A DNA stretch of 44,680 nucleotides from CAWDLX01 sp046728155 (GCA_046728155.1 JBKPDY010000106.1:1-44680); one strand, 5' to 3'; counted from the first letter of the stretch, positions 8,069 through 16,007 are shown. Translations and numbers: made by a program. Notes: a model not told the origin generated them from the sequence alone.

Positions 8069-8466
8069 CCAACGCGGGTTCGGCGACCGTCCACACAGGA
8101 GCACGGTCAGCCGGGTCAGCGTCCGCCGCCCGCCAGAACCAGAAGGCCGACCGTGCATGGCACCCGGATCGTCAGAAGGCCGTCGCCGATGGCCTCGAGC
8201 CACAGATCGTGCAGTGACAGCTCATCCCGGTACGGCGAGGCAGACCACAGTATTGGAATGCTTGTAGCAGGGAGACGCAACCATGCCCAGCGGCTGGGTC
8301 GGCGACCAGAGGAGGAACGCATGCGGGTCGGGCTTGTCGGGGTGGGGCGGATGGGGACCGCCATCGGTGAACGGCTCGACCGATAGCTAGAACCCGGCGC
8401 TGCGGTACCGCCGCGGCGGTCATCGACGGGTTTTGGTTTGGAAGCCAATGCATTACGTTCGGTGCT
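8069..8466. other. Gene-poor stretch with decayed sequence
   Basis: About 400 bp after vapC holds no convincing intact gene. The only recognisable item is the dehydrogenase stub at 8321-8386. On the minus strand around 8116-8240 there is protein-like text (YRDELSLHDLWLEAIGDGLL) without a start or a family I can name. The stretch looks like remnants of lost genes. Confidence 0.45.
8321..8386 (+). pseudogene. Truncated N-terminus of an NAD(P)-dependent beta-hydroxyacid dehydrogenase
   Basis: A 21-codon frame, MRVGLVGVGRMGTAIGERLD, ends in TAG at 8384-8386. The GVGRMG signature after a short hydrophobic strand is the Rossmann dinucleotide-binding start of 3-hydroxyisobutyrate or 6-phosphogluconate dehydrogenase-like proteins of about 290 residues. 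A good ribosome-binding site (GAGGAGG) lies five bases before the ATG, so translation initiation seems intact. No continuation of the domain could be followed downstream in any frame, which suggests deletion of the rest rather than a simple frameshift. Confidence 0.6.
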
Positions 8467-8832
8467 ATGGGTGGGACTGCGCGCGACGACGGTTCGCCGG
8501 TCGAACCAGGCGAAGGCCAGACATTTCCTGTTCCGAGCACATCTCTCTCGCTCCGGCACGCGATCGCCTACGGAGGCGTGGACGACGAGGGCGAGCCCGT
8601 TCTGATCATCACCGACGGCGTCTCGTCGGTCGCTCTGGAGAGTGGTCTCTCCGGGCCGTCGGACGAGGCGGTCGTGGCGGCCCGGCGGCTGGCCGCAACT
8701 GCCGAGGACTTCGCCAGCAGGATCGCCGACCTGCTGCCGGAGGGTCTGCCGGAGGGTAAGGAGCGCCGCCCCGGCCGCCGGCCTCCGAATCGCCGGAAAC
8801 TACCAGGTCCCAAGGGAGCAACCCGATCCTGA
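8467..8832 (+). CDS. Hypothetical protein
   Basis: A 121-residue protein with no family I recognise. Residues 20-75 read like a small folded domain: SLRHAIAYGGVDDEGEPVLIITDGVSSVALESG, then a helix DEAVVAARRLAATAEDFASRIADLL. The last 25 residues are basic and proline-rich. No signal peptide or membrane span is evident. No strong ribosome-binding site precedes the ATG. Third-position GC and the acidic/hydrophobic patterning support coding. The next gene is 145 bp downstream. Confidence 0.6.
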   Translation: MGGTARDDGSPVEPGEGQTFPVPSTSLSLRHAIAYGGVDDEGEPVLIITDGVSSVALESGLSGPSDEAVVAARRLAATAEDFASRIADLLPEGLPEGKERRPGRRPPNRRKLPGPKGATRS

Positions 8833-8976
8833 GGTGCCGAATCACGGAGCTTAAGTGGATGATCGGCGTTGTGACATCACGGACGCCTCCAGACATCCTT
8901 GATGCTCTGACGGCGATCTATGTCCGGCCGTCGCCGCCGGCCGCCGTCGCCGGCCGCCAGACTCAACGCGGGTGGT

Positions 8977-9567
8977 ATGAACGCTGGTGTGAGGGGTTTC
9001 GTAGGTAAGGGTGTCAAGCGCTTCGCCGGCGTCCTGGCGCTAGTGGCTGTCCTCTCCGCTTGCACGACGGATGCCGTCCAGGGCGGTGCAGGCAACGGCT
9101 ACCCCGCTGCCACAAGCCCCCGCACCGCGAACCCGACGCCGACCGGTCCGTCGGCCGTCGCCGTGATGGTCTGCTCGGCCGAGGCTCGGGATGACATCCA
9201 GTCGACTCTCGGCCTCCCGGTCACCGGGCCTCCGGCATCGAGCTTCGCTAACGGTCTCTTCACGTGTTACTACCGGTACCCGGTCGGCACGATGGTGCTG
9301 ACGGTGAAGGATCTGCCCGACGCGGCCGCAACGGACGCCTACGTGACCGCCGCCCGCGGCACGCTCGCCAATGTGCACGATCTGGCCGCGCTCGGCGATG
9401 CGGCGTTCTCCGACGACGTGAGCACCGTCTACGTCCGAAAGGACTACGCGGTCCTCCACGTTGACACGAGCCGGTTGCCGGCCCAGTTCGGGCAACCGCC
9501 GCACTCCAGACTGACGGTGGCGATCGCGGTTGCCGCGGCCATCATGCTCTGCTGGAAGGGAAACTGA
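8977..9567 (+). CDS. Secreted lipoprotein, DUF3558-like
   Basis: A 196-residue protein with a lipoprotein signal: basic start (MNAGVRGFVGKGVKRF), hydrophobic core AGVLALVAVL, lipobox LSAC with the lipidated Cys near residue 29. A low-complexity Thr/Pro/Ala linker follows. The mature part contains CSAEARDDIQSTLGLPV and LFTCYYRYPVGTMVLTVK, resembling DUF3558-type actinobacterial lipoproteins that may form one disulfide. The open frame extends to 8920, but the ATG at 8977 places the signal peptide at the N-terminus. Its stop TGA abuts the stop of the convergent cupin (TGATCA). Function unknown. Confidence 0.75.
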   Translation: MNAGVRGFVGKGVKRFAGVLALVAVLSACTTDAVQGGAGNGYPAATSPRTANPTPTGPSAVAVMVCSAEARDDIQSTLGLPVTGPPASSFANGLFTCYYRYPVGTMVLTVKDLPDAAATDAYVTAARGTLANVHDLAALGDAAFSDDVSTVYVRKDYAVLHVDTSRLPAQFGQPPHSRLTVAIAVAAAIMLCWKGN

Positions 9568-10044
9568 TCACAGCCAGTACGTGTCGTGGTAGACCATGAA
9601 CTCGGCACGTTCCTGTTCGGACTTGCCGGCGAGCCCGGCCAGACCCTCGAAGTACCCCTCGCGTGGCGCGCCCGGCGCGAACAGGATCAGCATTGACGCC
9701 GGCTCGCCGGATTCGTTGCGGAATCCGTGCACCCCGCCCTCGGGGACGAACATGAAGTCGCCCGGCCCGGCGTCGACCCATCGGAATCCGTCGTAGAGGC
9801 GCATTGCCCCGGAGATGATGAAGAAGGACTCCGAGATCCTGCGGTGAAAGTGCGGGTCGGGTCCGGTGACGGGTCCGTTCATGTCCCATCGGTAGAGGCC
9901 GAACTCGCCATCGGTGGATGCGCCGGTGGCGAGGTAGCTCGCACTGCCGGTCGAGTTGAGCAACTCGGGCGGGGCGTCCATCCGCCGGATCCGGGCGCTC
10001 GTCTCGCCGGACTCGCCGAGATAGCGGGGCGGTGGATAGGACAT
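9568..10044 (-). CDS. Cupin-domain protein
   Basis: A 158-residue single-domain cupin. Motif 1 is PDPHFHRRISESFFIISG, with two His and one Glu as metal ligands. Motif 2 is PGDFMFVPEGGVHGFRN, with the fourth His. This set suggests a metal-binding beta barrel, but members range from dioxygenases to sugar-binding proteins, so no reaction is assigned. It starts about 55 bp from the divergent chimeric gene at 10101. The gene ends back to back with the lipoprotein gene. No signal peptide, so it should act in the cytoplasm. Confidence 0.85.
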   Translation of the reverse strand: MSYPPPRYLGESGETSARIRRMDAPPELLNSTGSASYLATGASTDGEFGLYRWDMNGPVTGPDPHFHRRISESFFIISGAMRLYDGFRWVDAGPGDFMFVPEGGVHGFRNESGEPASMLILFAPGAPREGYFEGLAGLAGKSEQERAEFMVYHDTYWL

Positions 10045-10100
10045 GACATGCCTCCTGACGCCTTCCCGGCTCGATCTACGCTACGACGAAGGGAGGCGCC

Positions 10101-10907
10101 ATGGTGGGGGAGCGGGCCATCGTGGGCCGGGCCGACGTCCTCGCCCGCGTGTACGACGTGGTCGATGGTGTGCTCGCCGGCGGCAGCGGCTCGATCCTGC
10201 TCACCGGTGAGGCCGGCATCGGCGAGATATACGGACGCGCGGGGCGAGCCGTCGGGCTCTGGCCGACCAACGACGGGCTTTTCATGTCGTACATCGCCGC
10301 ACCAGTCGGTGAGTTCGCCGAGTTCCGCCGCGACGTCGAGGGGAATGCGATGCTGGCCTTTGACGAGGTCGGGATCGGCGAGCGGCTGCGGGCCGGCCGC
10401 CGGGTCGAGCGCTACCGGGGAACGCCCGACCTGCCGGGCCGGTACCGACAGCCGTACGGACCCGGCTGGGCACTTGTCGGCGACGCCGGCATGGTGCTGG
10501 ACCCGATCACGGGGCTCGGGATCAGCGACGCCTTGCGCGACGCCGATCTGCTCGCCAGCGCTGTCGTGTCCGCGTCGGGCGGTGAGCGGCGGCTGGCACG
10601 AGAACTCTCGACCTACCAGAAGACCCGAGACCGCCTGTCGAGACCGATCTACGACTTCACCGCGATGCTGGCGGGGCTGGCGCCACCTCGCCCGGCCGAG
10701 CTGCGGCTCTTCCGCGCCCTCGCGGAGAGCTCTGAGCACGCCGAACTGTTTATCGCGGCATTGACCGGTGCGGTGCCACTGCGGCGTTTCCAGTCGCCGG
10801 CGATGCTGGTCCGGCTGATCGGCCTCGGCGGCTTCCTGTCCCTGATTTCCGGGCGGGGCAAGGGTTTCACCGCGGCCGAACCGGCAGTAGCACCCGCTGA
10901 GCCCTAG
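10101..10907 (+). pseudogene. Chimeric gene: LuxR-family ATPase N-terminus fused to FAD monooxygenase C-terminus
   Basis: A 268-codon open frame with GGGAGG before its ATG, but its parts come from two unrelated families. Residues 1-38 (IVGRADVLARVY, then GSILLTGEAGIG) are the start of a large LuxR-type ATPase regulator and stop inside the Walker A motif. From about residue 44 (GRAVGLWPTNDGLFMSYIA) the frame is the second half of a group A flavin monooxygenase. It includes WALVGDAGMVLDPITGLGI, the second FAD-binding motif, and the helix SDALRDADLL. The FAD-binding GxGxxG half is missing, as are the ATPase core and helix-turn-helix. Most likely a deletion joined two genes in frame. A functional product is unlikely. 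Confidence 0.7.
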
Positions 10908-10911
10908 GCGC

Positions 10912-11331
10912 ATGCGGAGTACCGTGGCAATCGTGGGGTACCGCTGGTTGCTGGTCGCCGTCCTCTCGCTGCACTTCACCTATGTCGCGTACGTTGTCGT
11001 GGGCGGATTCCTCGCCTGGCGGTGGCCGAAGGCGTTCTGGCCGCACCTCGCCGCGACCGTCTGGGGTGCCTTGATCGTGCTCGGGTGGGTCGAATGCCCG
11101 CTCACCGCCGCCGAGAACTGGGCCCGCGGCCGGCTGGGCGAAGCCATTCCCAGGACCGGCTTCGTCGACCGGTACCTGACCAACGTGATCTACCCCGCCA
11201 AGTACCTCACCGAAGTCAGGTTCCTGGTCGCCCTCGTTGTAGCCGTCGCGTGGGCGGGCGCCTTGGTGCGCTGGCGCTCCGCCCGGCGGGCGTCGAACCG
11301 GGACACCGATCCGAGCGCGGCCACGAGCTGA
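10912..11331 (+). CDS. DUF2784 membrane protein
   Basis: A 139-residue membrane protein with DUF2784 landmarks: LHFTYVAYVVVGGFLAWRWP in the first span, WGALIVLGWVECPLTAAEN with the conserved Cys-Pro-Leu-Thr and Glu, and GFVDRYLTNVIYPAKYL. A third span, FLVALVVAVAWAGALV, precedes a basic tail. The ATG follows the chimeric gene's stop by only four bases, so the two may share a transcript. A GTG 12 bases further down is an alternative start. The family's role is unknown. Confidence 0.85.
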   Translation: MRSTVAIVGYRWLLVAVLSLHFTYVAYVVVGGFLAWRWPKAFWPHLAATVWGALIVLGWVECPLTAAENWARGRLGEAIPRTGFVDRYLTNVIYPAKYLTEVRFLVALVVAVAWAGALVRWRSARRASNRDTDPSAATS

Positions 11332-11355
11332 CCTCATGCGCCGGCCAGACCGGCT

Positions 11356-11481
11356 CCGCCCAGAACCGTTCGCGCGCTGCGGGGCTCGCTGCCGCTCACT
11401 CCTCGCGCTCACGCCATTCCGCCCAGAACCGTTCGCAGGCTGCGGGGCTCGCTGCCGCTCACTCCTCGCGCTCACGCCATT
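11356..11481. repeat. 63-bp tandem duplication covering the 3' end of the EAL gene
   Basis: Two nearly identical 63-bp units, 11356-11418 and 11419-11481, run head to tail. They begin CCGCCCAGAACCGTTCGC and end CTCACGCCATT. The right-hand unit contains the last seven codons and the stop (11459-11461) of the GAF-EAL gene, so the left-hand unit is a copy of that gene's end plus about 40 bp of downstream DNA. The units differ at about one dinucleotide. Confidence 0.9.
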
Positions 11482-12748
11482 TCGGCGGGCTCGGCGGGGC
11501 GAGGTGGTACCCCTGGGCGAAGGGAACTCCGAGCTCCTGCAGCGTGCGCAGTTCGCTTTCGGTCTCCACTCCCTCGGCCACCAGACCGACCTTCGCCTCG
11601 CTGGTGAAGGTCACGATCGCACTGGCCAGCGCCCGCTTCATCGGATCGGTGTCGACGTCGGTGACGAGCGCCCGATCCAGCTTGATGATGTCGGGCGCCA
11701 GCTGCAAGATCTGGCTAAGGCTGGAGTATCCGGTGCCGGCGTCGTCGATGGCGACCCAGGCACCGGACCGTTGCAGCTCCCGGACCCGGTCGGTCAGGGC
11801 GCTGACGCTTTCGGCCAGGTTGTGTTCGGTTATCTCGATGATGAACCGGCGCAGCGGCTGGTCGGCCAGTACCTCCAGGAGTCGCCAGGAGATGATCAGA
11901 TCAGGCGAGGCGTTGATGGAGAGCCGCTGTGACTTGGGTATCGACGGCAGTGTGGCCAGCGCGGAGCTGATCGCGTCCAGTTCCAGTTCCGGCCCGGCGC
12001 CGACCCGCCAGGCCTCGGCGAACCAGTCCTGGGTGGTATAGGCGTCCGACGGAAATCGGGAGAGGGCCTCCTGGGCGACCGGCTGACGTGTGCCGAGGTC
12101 GAAGATCGGCTGTAGCGCGATGCTCGGACCGCCCGCGTCTAGCATGGCTTCCGCGTTGCGCAGGAACTCCTCCGCGATGGCGTGCCGGGACTCGTACGCG
12201 ACGATCGTCGCGGACTGCATCTCGGCGAAGAGTCGCATAGCGTTGGCGTCGCGGTGGCGCAGAGTCCGGTTAGGCCCGGCGCTGAAAGCGGCGAGGAGCC
12301 CGTATGGCTGCTGGGTGTCCTGACCGACCACCGTGACCGCTGCGTACGAGCCCACGCCGAGACGCTCCGCCAGGCCCTGGTCGACCTGATCAGCGTTGCC
12401 CGCCACCGCAGGCAGCTCGCCGATGAGGAACCGCTCGACAAACTTGGCCACGGCCGGAGTCGCCGGGCCTTCCCGAACACCGAAGCCCGTGCCGTCGCCT
12501 TCAGCCAGCTGGATCGAGGTGCTGGTCGTCACGGCCGACGGACGTCGGGTCTGCGCCAGCCACGCCACATCCATCCCCAGGTGTTCGCGCACGAGGCGGA
12601 GGGTATGCCGAAGGGTCGCCGAGGTCTCGGCGTTGAAGCGCGCCGAACCGCCCCGACGCCGGTCCTCGCACCATCGGCGTAGCTCCGAGATCACCGGCAC
12701 TCCGAGAGTTGATGCGCGTATCGCGGGCGTCCTTGTGATCATAGCCAA
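11459..12748 (-). CDS. GAF-EAL domain c-di-GMP phosphodiesterase
   Basis: A 429-residue cytoplasmic signalling protein. A GAF-type sensor occupies roughly residues 45-190. The EAL domain follows with every catalytic element visible: QEALSRF, SINASPD, IIEITEHN, AIDDAGTGYSSL (two metal-binding Asp; the usual Phe is Ala), IIKLDRAL, VAEGVETESEL and FAQGYHLAPP. It should hydrolyse c-di-GMP to pGpG in response to a GAF ligand. No GGDEF domain is present. The last codons encode WREREE and fall inside the 63-bp tandem duplication. The gene is alone, convergent with DUF2784. Confidence 0.9.
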   Translation of the reverse strand: MAMITRTPAIRASTLGVPVISELRRWCEDRRRGGSARFNAETSATLRHTLRLVREHLGMDVAWLAQTRRPSAVTTSTSIQLAEGDGTGFGVREGPATPAVAKFVERFLIGELPAVAGNADQVDQGLAERLGVGSYAAVTVVGQDTQQPYGLLAAFSAGPNRTLRHRDANAMRLFAEMQSATIVAYESRHAIAEEFLRNAEAMLDAGGPSIALQPIFDLGTRQPVAQEALSRFPSDAYTTQDWFAEAWRVGAGPELELDAISSALATLPSIPKSQRLSINASPDLIISWRLLEVLADQPLRRFIIEITEHNLAESVSALTDRVRELQRSGAWVAIDDAGTGYSSLSQILQLAPDIIKLDRALVTDVDTDPMKRALASAIVTFTSEAKVGLVAEGVETESELRTLQELGVPFAQGYHLAPPSPPKWREREE

Positions 12749-12922
12749 CGCTCAGACAAACCGCCCAGTAACATCTCAAACCCGTACGACTCACCCGTAC
12801 GAGCGATCACGCCTTCACCGGAGGTACGCCTAACCGGGTTGTGGTCGGCGCTGTCCCGCGCGGCTGGGTCGGTCGAGGTCCGCCGTGGGGGACCCCAGGT
12901 TCCCCAGCTGACGACGACGGGC

Positions 12923-14326
12923 TCAGCCGACCAGGGTCTTCACCGCGCCGGTGAGGGTGACCAGGCCCTTCTTCGCGTCCGCGAAGTACATTCCCGTCTT
13001 CGGGTTGGTGTAGAGCTCATTGTCAATGCCGGCGTACCCGTGGCCCATCGATCTCTTGATCACGATGATGCTGTTGGCGTGGTCGACGTCGAGGATCGGC
13101 ATGCCCGAGATGGGTGTCCCGGGCCGGCGGGCGGCCGGGTTGGTGACATCGTTGGCCCCGATCACAAGGGCAACGTCGGCTCGGGCGAACTCGGGGTTGA
13201 TGTCGTCCATCTCCTTCAGCTGCGGATAAGGGACATTGGCCTCGGCGAGGAGCACATTCATGTGGCCGGGCATCCGACCCGCGACGGGATGGATCGCGTA
13301 GCTCACGTCGACGCCCCGCTGCTCCAACAGGTCGGCCAGCGCCGCGAGTTCGTGCTGGGCCTGGGCGGCGGCGAGCCCGTACCCGGGGACGATGATGACC
13401 TTGCTGGCGTAAGCGAGCTGGATCGCGACGTCGTCCGCGCTCACCGAGCGGATGGATGCGCCGGCGGTTCCGGTGACGGTGCCCGTGCTGTCAGCGGTAC
13501 CGAAGCCCCCGACGATGATCGCCGGTATCGAGCGGTTCATGGCGTCGGCCATGAGCTTGGTGAGGATGCCGCCGGACGCGCCGACGAGAGCGCCTGAGAT
13601 GATCATGACGACGTTGTTGAGGACGAACCCGGCCATCGCGACTGCGGTCCCGGTGAAGGCGTTGAGCAGCGAGATCACCACTGGCATGTCCGCGCCACCG
13701 ATCGGCAGCACCATCGTGACGCCGACGACCAGTGCGGCGACGATGAGCAGGACCAGTGCCGGCCGGCTGGACGGGTCGGCGATGAGCCACCCGCCGCCGG
13801 CCACCAGGGCTGCGCCGAGAGCGATGTTGACCAGCCGGGCGGCGGGGAAGGCGACCGGGGCGCTGGTGACGATGCCCTGCAGCTTGCCGGCGGCGATCAG
13901 CGATCCGCTGAACGTCACCGCACCGATGAGAATGTCCAACGATCCGGTGATCGAGACCTGGGAGCCGATGCCCGTACCCTCGAGCAGTTCCTTGACGGCG
14001 AGTAGTGCCGCGGCGCCGCCGCCGACGGCGTTGAAGATGCTGACGAGCTGGGGCATCGCCGTCATCGCCACGCTGCGGGCGGCGTAGAGGCCGAGGACGC
14101 CACCGACGGCGGCGCCGAGCAGGAGCACGATCCAGCCGGTGACCGTCACGGAACGCGCGTCGACCAGGCGGACCACCGTCGTCGCGATCGCGACGGTCAT
14201 GCCGGTCGCGGAGATCTGGTTCCCCCGCCGGGCGGTCGCGGGCGAGTTCATCAGATGCAGCCCGATCACGAATGACGCGGCCGAAGCGAGGTAGATCAGG
14301 TGAGTAATGCTGTCGAACGCCCTCAT
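12923..14326 (-). CDS. pntB: NAD(P) transhydrogenase subunit beta
   Basis: Membrane and NADP(H)-binding subunit of proton-translocating transhydrogenase, 467 residues. About nine hydrophobic spans fill the first 270 residues. The NADP domain follows with VIIVPGYGLAAAQAQHEL, YAIHPVAGRMPGHMNVLL, DVALVIGANDVTNPAAR and VIKRSMGHGYAGIDN, all diagnostic. I chose the ATG at 14324-14326 because GGAGGCGAGCAG lies just before it. That ribosome-binding site belongs to the repeat element A rather than to unique sequence. Last gene of pntA1-pntA2-pntB. Ends near 12923 without an obvious strong terminator. Confidence 0.95.
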   Translation of the reverse strand: MRAFDSITHLIYLASAASFVIGLHLMNSPATARRGNQISATGMTVAIATTVVRLVDARSVTVTGWIVLLLGAAVGGVLGLYAARSVAMTAMPQLVSIFNAVGGGAAALLAVKELLEGTGIGSQVSITGSLDILIGAVTFSGSLIAAGKLQGIVTSAPVAFPAARLVNIALGAALVAGGGWLIADPSSRPALVLLIVAALVVGVTMVLPIGGADMPVVISLLNAFTGTAVAMAGFVLNNVVMIISGALVGASGGILTKLMADAMNRSIPAIIVGGFGTADSTGTVTGTAGASIRSVSADDVAIQLAYASKVIIVPGYGLAAAQAQHELAALADLLEQRGVDVSYAIHPVAGRMPGHMNVLLAEANVPYPQLKEMDDINPEFARADVALVIGANDVTNPAARRPGTPISGMPILDVDHANSIIVIKRSMGHGYAGIDNELYTNPKTGMYFADAKKGLVTLTGAVKTLVG

Positions 14327-14330
14327 CTCT

Positions 14331-14397
14331 GCTCGCCTCCGCGCTCGCTCCACGCGTCGGGCCCGACGGCCCTGCGATGTTCGCCCGCTGTCGGCTC
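14331..14397 (-). repeat. RBS-carrying 67-bp repeat, copy A (pntA2-pntB junction)
   Basis: Same length and layout as copies B and C, with about ten differences. Read on the coding (minus) strand it begins GAGCCGACAGCG, has a GGGCC/GGCCC-type hairpin in the middle (GGGCCGTCGGGCCC), and ends GGAGGCGAGC. That end lies just before the pntB ATG and acts as its ribosome-binding site. Confidence 0.85.
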
Positions 14398-14407
14398 AGT
14401 CACTCCT

Positions 14408-14474
14408 GCTCGCCTCCTCGCTCGCTCCGCTCCTCGGGCCTGACCGCCCTGCGATGCTCACTCGCTGTCGGCTC
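14408..14474 (-). repeat. RBS-carrying 67-bp repeat, copy B (pntA2-pntB junction)
   Basis: Direct neighbour of copy A with a ten-base spacer. Differs from copy C at only about five positions. On the minus strand it starts two bases after the pntA2 stop codon. Confidence 0.85.
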
Positions 14475-14476
14475 GC

Positions 14477-14791
14477 TCATCGGCCGGCCTCGCCGCTCGT
14501 CGGGATCGTCGGGCGGCGGCGGAACATCTGCAGCATCCGGTCGGTGACCACGTAGCCGCCGACGACGTTCATCGTGGCGAATGCCATCGCCACGAACCCC
14601 AGCAGGTAGCCGACCCACCCGTGGGCCGTCGTGAAGAGCAGCATCGCCCCGACGACCACGATGCCGTGGATCGAGTTCGCGCCCGACATCAGTGGCGTGT
14701 GCAGCGTGGCCGGCACCTTGCTGATCACCTCGAAGCCCACCAGCAGGGCGAGTACGAAGACCGTCAGGTCGAACAGCAGCTCGGTTGTCAT
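14477..14791 (-). CDS. pntA2: NAD(P) transhydrogenase subunit alpha part 2 (membrane part)
   Basis: A 104-residue membrane subunit with three or four spans, matching the C-terminal membrane part of E. coli PntA that is a separate gene in many bacteria. Typical text: ELLFDLTVFVLALLVGFEVI, VPATLHTPLMSGANSIHGIV and FVAMAFATMNVVGGYVVTDRML. The ATG at 14789-14791 follows GGAGGCGAGCAGG supplied by repeat copy C. The first codons (ATG ACA ACC GAG C) are duplicated 80 bp upstream at the end of pntA1, where the ATGA still overlaps the pntA1 stop. This suggests the original start overlapped pntA1 and was displaced by the repeat. Confidence 0.93.
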   Translation of the reverse strand: MTTELLFDLTVFVLALLVGFEVISKVPATLHTPLMSGANSIHGIVVVGAMLLFTTAHGWVGYLLGFVAMAFATMNVVGGYVVTDRMLQMFRRRPTIPTSGEAGR

Positions 14792-14795
14792 GCCT

Positions 14796-14862
14796 GCTCG
14801 CCTCCGCACTCGCTCCGCTCCTCGGGCCTGGCGGCCCTGCGATGCTCACTCGCTGTCGGCTC
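14796..14862 (-). repeat. RBS-carrying 67-bp repeat, copy C (pntA1-pntA2 junction)
   Basis: Sits between pntA1 and pntA2. The 17-bp sequence GCTCGGTTGTCATGCCT appears at both edges (14779-14795 and 14859-14875), as if the target had been duplicated on insertion. On the minus strand the element ends GGAGGCGAGC and gives pntA2 a ribosome-binding site. Confidence 0.85.
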
Positions 14863-14867
14863 GGTTG

Positions 14868-16007
14868 TCATGCCTCCTCGCCTCCCCCTGCCGGGTTGAC
14901 GACCTTGCCGGCAGATGTCACGACGACGGCCGCCATGATCTCGTCGGTCAGGTCGATCGCTGGCTCACCGTCCTGCACCAGCTGGGCCAGGAGCGCCGTG
15001 ATATTGCGCGCGTACGCGGAGGAGGCGCCGGGCGCCATCGCCGACGGCAAGTTGCCGGCACCGATCAGGGTCACCCCGTCGGCGACAACGGCCCGGGTCT
15101 CCGGGCGGGAGCCCTCAACATTGCCGCCCAACGGTCCGGCGGCCAGATCAACCACCACAGACCCCGGTCGCATACCCTTCAGCGCCTCCTGGGTCACGAG
15201 CACCGGCGGCCGGCGGCCGGGCACAAGTGCCGTGGTGATGACGATGTCGAAATCGCCGATACGCTGCTGCAGCGCCTCCTGCTGGGCCTCGCGCTCCTCG
15301 TCGGTGAGTGCGCGGGCGTATCCGCCCTCGCCGCTGCCGGGGCCGACACCCGGTAGATCCAAGAAGCGCGCGCCGACCGATCGGACCTCCTCCCGCGTCT
15401 CCGGCCGAATGTCGTACCCGGTCACCAGGGCGCCGAGGCGCCTGGCCGTGCCGATCGCGGATAGACCGGCTACGCCGACGCCGAGAACCAGCACCTGCGC
15501 TGGTTTTGCCGTACCGGCCGCGGTCATCAGCATCGGGAAGTAGCGACCGTACGCGTCGGCCGCGACCAGCACCGACTTGTACCCGGCGATGTTGGCCTGG
15601 GATGTCAGGGCATCCATTGCCTGAGCGCGGGAGATTGTGCGGGGCAACAGCTCCAGGCTGAGTGCGGTGACGCCGGCGGCCGCGCAGGCCGCGACGACAT
15701 CGGGCCGGCCCAACGGGTTGAGCAGGCCGATGAGGATCTGTCCCGCCCGCCGCTCGGCGATCCACTCCGGGGCCGGCGGGCCGACGCAGGTCAGCAGGTC
15801 GGCCTCGGCGACCTCGCCCGCCGGGCGGACCGAGGCGCCGACCTGGGTGTAGGCGCTGTCAGAGAACCAGGCAGCGGCCCCCGCGTCCGACTCCACCACA
15901 ACATCCAGGCCGAGTTCGCGCAGCTTGGGCACCACGTCCGGAACGACCGCCACCCGGTGCTCGGTGGGGTCGGTCTCCTTTACCACGCCGACGAGGCGCG
16001 TCGCCAT
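14868..16007 (-). CDS. pntA1: NAD(P) transhydrogenase subunit alpha part 1 (NAD-binding)
   Basis: Soluble NAD(H)-binding subunit, 379 residues, related to alanine dehydrogenase. It opens with LVGVVKETDPTEHRVAVVP, the family signature. Further landmarks are QANIAGYKSVL near residue 138, the Rossmann motif VLVLGVGVAGLSAIGTARRLGA, GYDIRPETREEVRSVGARF, and the mobile-loop and closing text DIVITTALVPGRRPPVLV. AGGAGGAGACG precedes the ATG. With pntA2 and pntB it forms the proton-driven enzyme that reduces NADP+ with NADH. It is first in the operon, diverging from the APC transporter across 236 bp that should hold both promoters. Confidence 0.95.
   Translation of the reverse strand: MATRLVGVVKETDPTEHRVAVVPDVVPKLRELGLDVVVESDAGAAAWFSDSAYTQVGASVRPAGEVAEADLLTCVGPPAPEWIAERRAGQILIGLLNPLGRPDVVAACAAAGVTALSLELLPRTISRAQAMDALTSQANIAGYKSVLVAADAYGRYFPMLMTAAGTAKPAQVLVLGVGVAGLSAIGTARRLGALVTGYDIRPETREEVRSVGARFLDLPGVGPGSGEGGYARALTDEEREAQQEALQQRIGDFDIVITTALVPGRRPPVLVTQEALKGMRPGSVVVDLAAGPLGGNVEGSRPETRAVVADGVTLIGAGNLPSAMAPGASSAYARNITALLAQLVQDGEPAIDLTDEIMAAVVVTSAGKVVNPAGGGEEA

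Noticed and set aside
8116..8559. Minus-strand frame with protein-like text near 8116-8240
   Set aside because: The C-terminal part reads like a protein fragment, but the rest is shadow of the hypothetical gene on the plus strand, and no family or start can be named.
9879..10979. Minus-strand open frame of about 366 codons opposite the chimeric gene
   Set aside because: No recognisable domain; it overlaps the cupin gene in another frame and mirrors the codon bias of the plus strand.
14400..14849. Minus-strand frame running through pntA2 and two repeat copies
   Set aside because: It is out of frame with the well-supported pntA2 and ends in repeat-derived Arg/Ser/Glu text.
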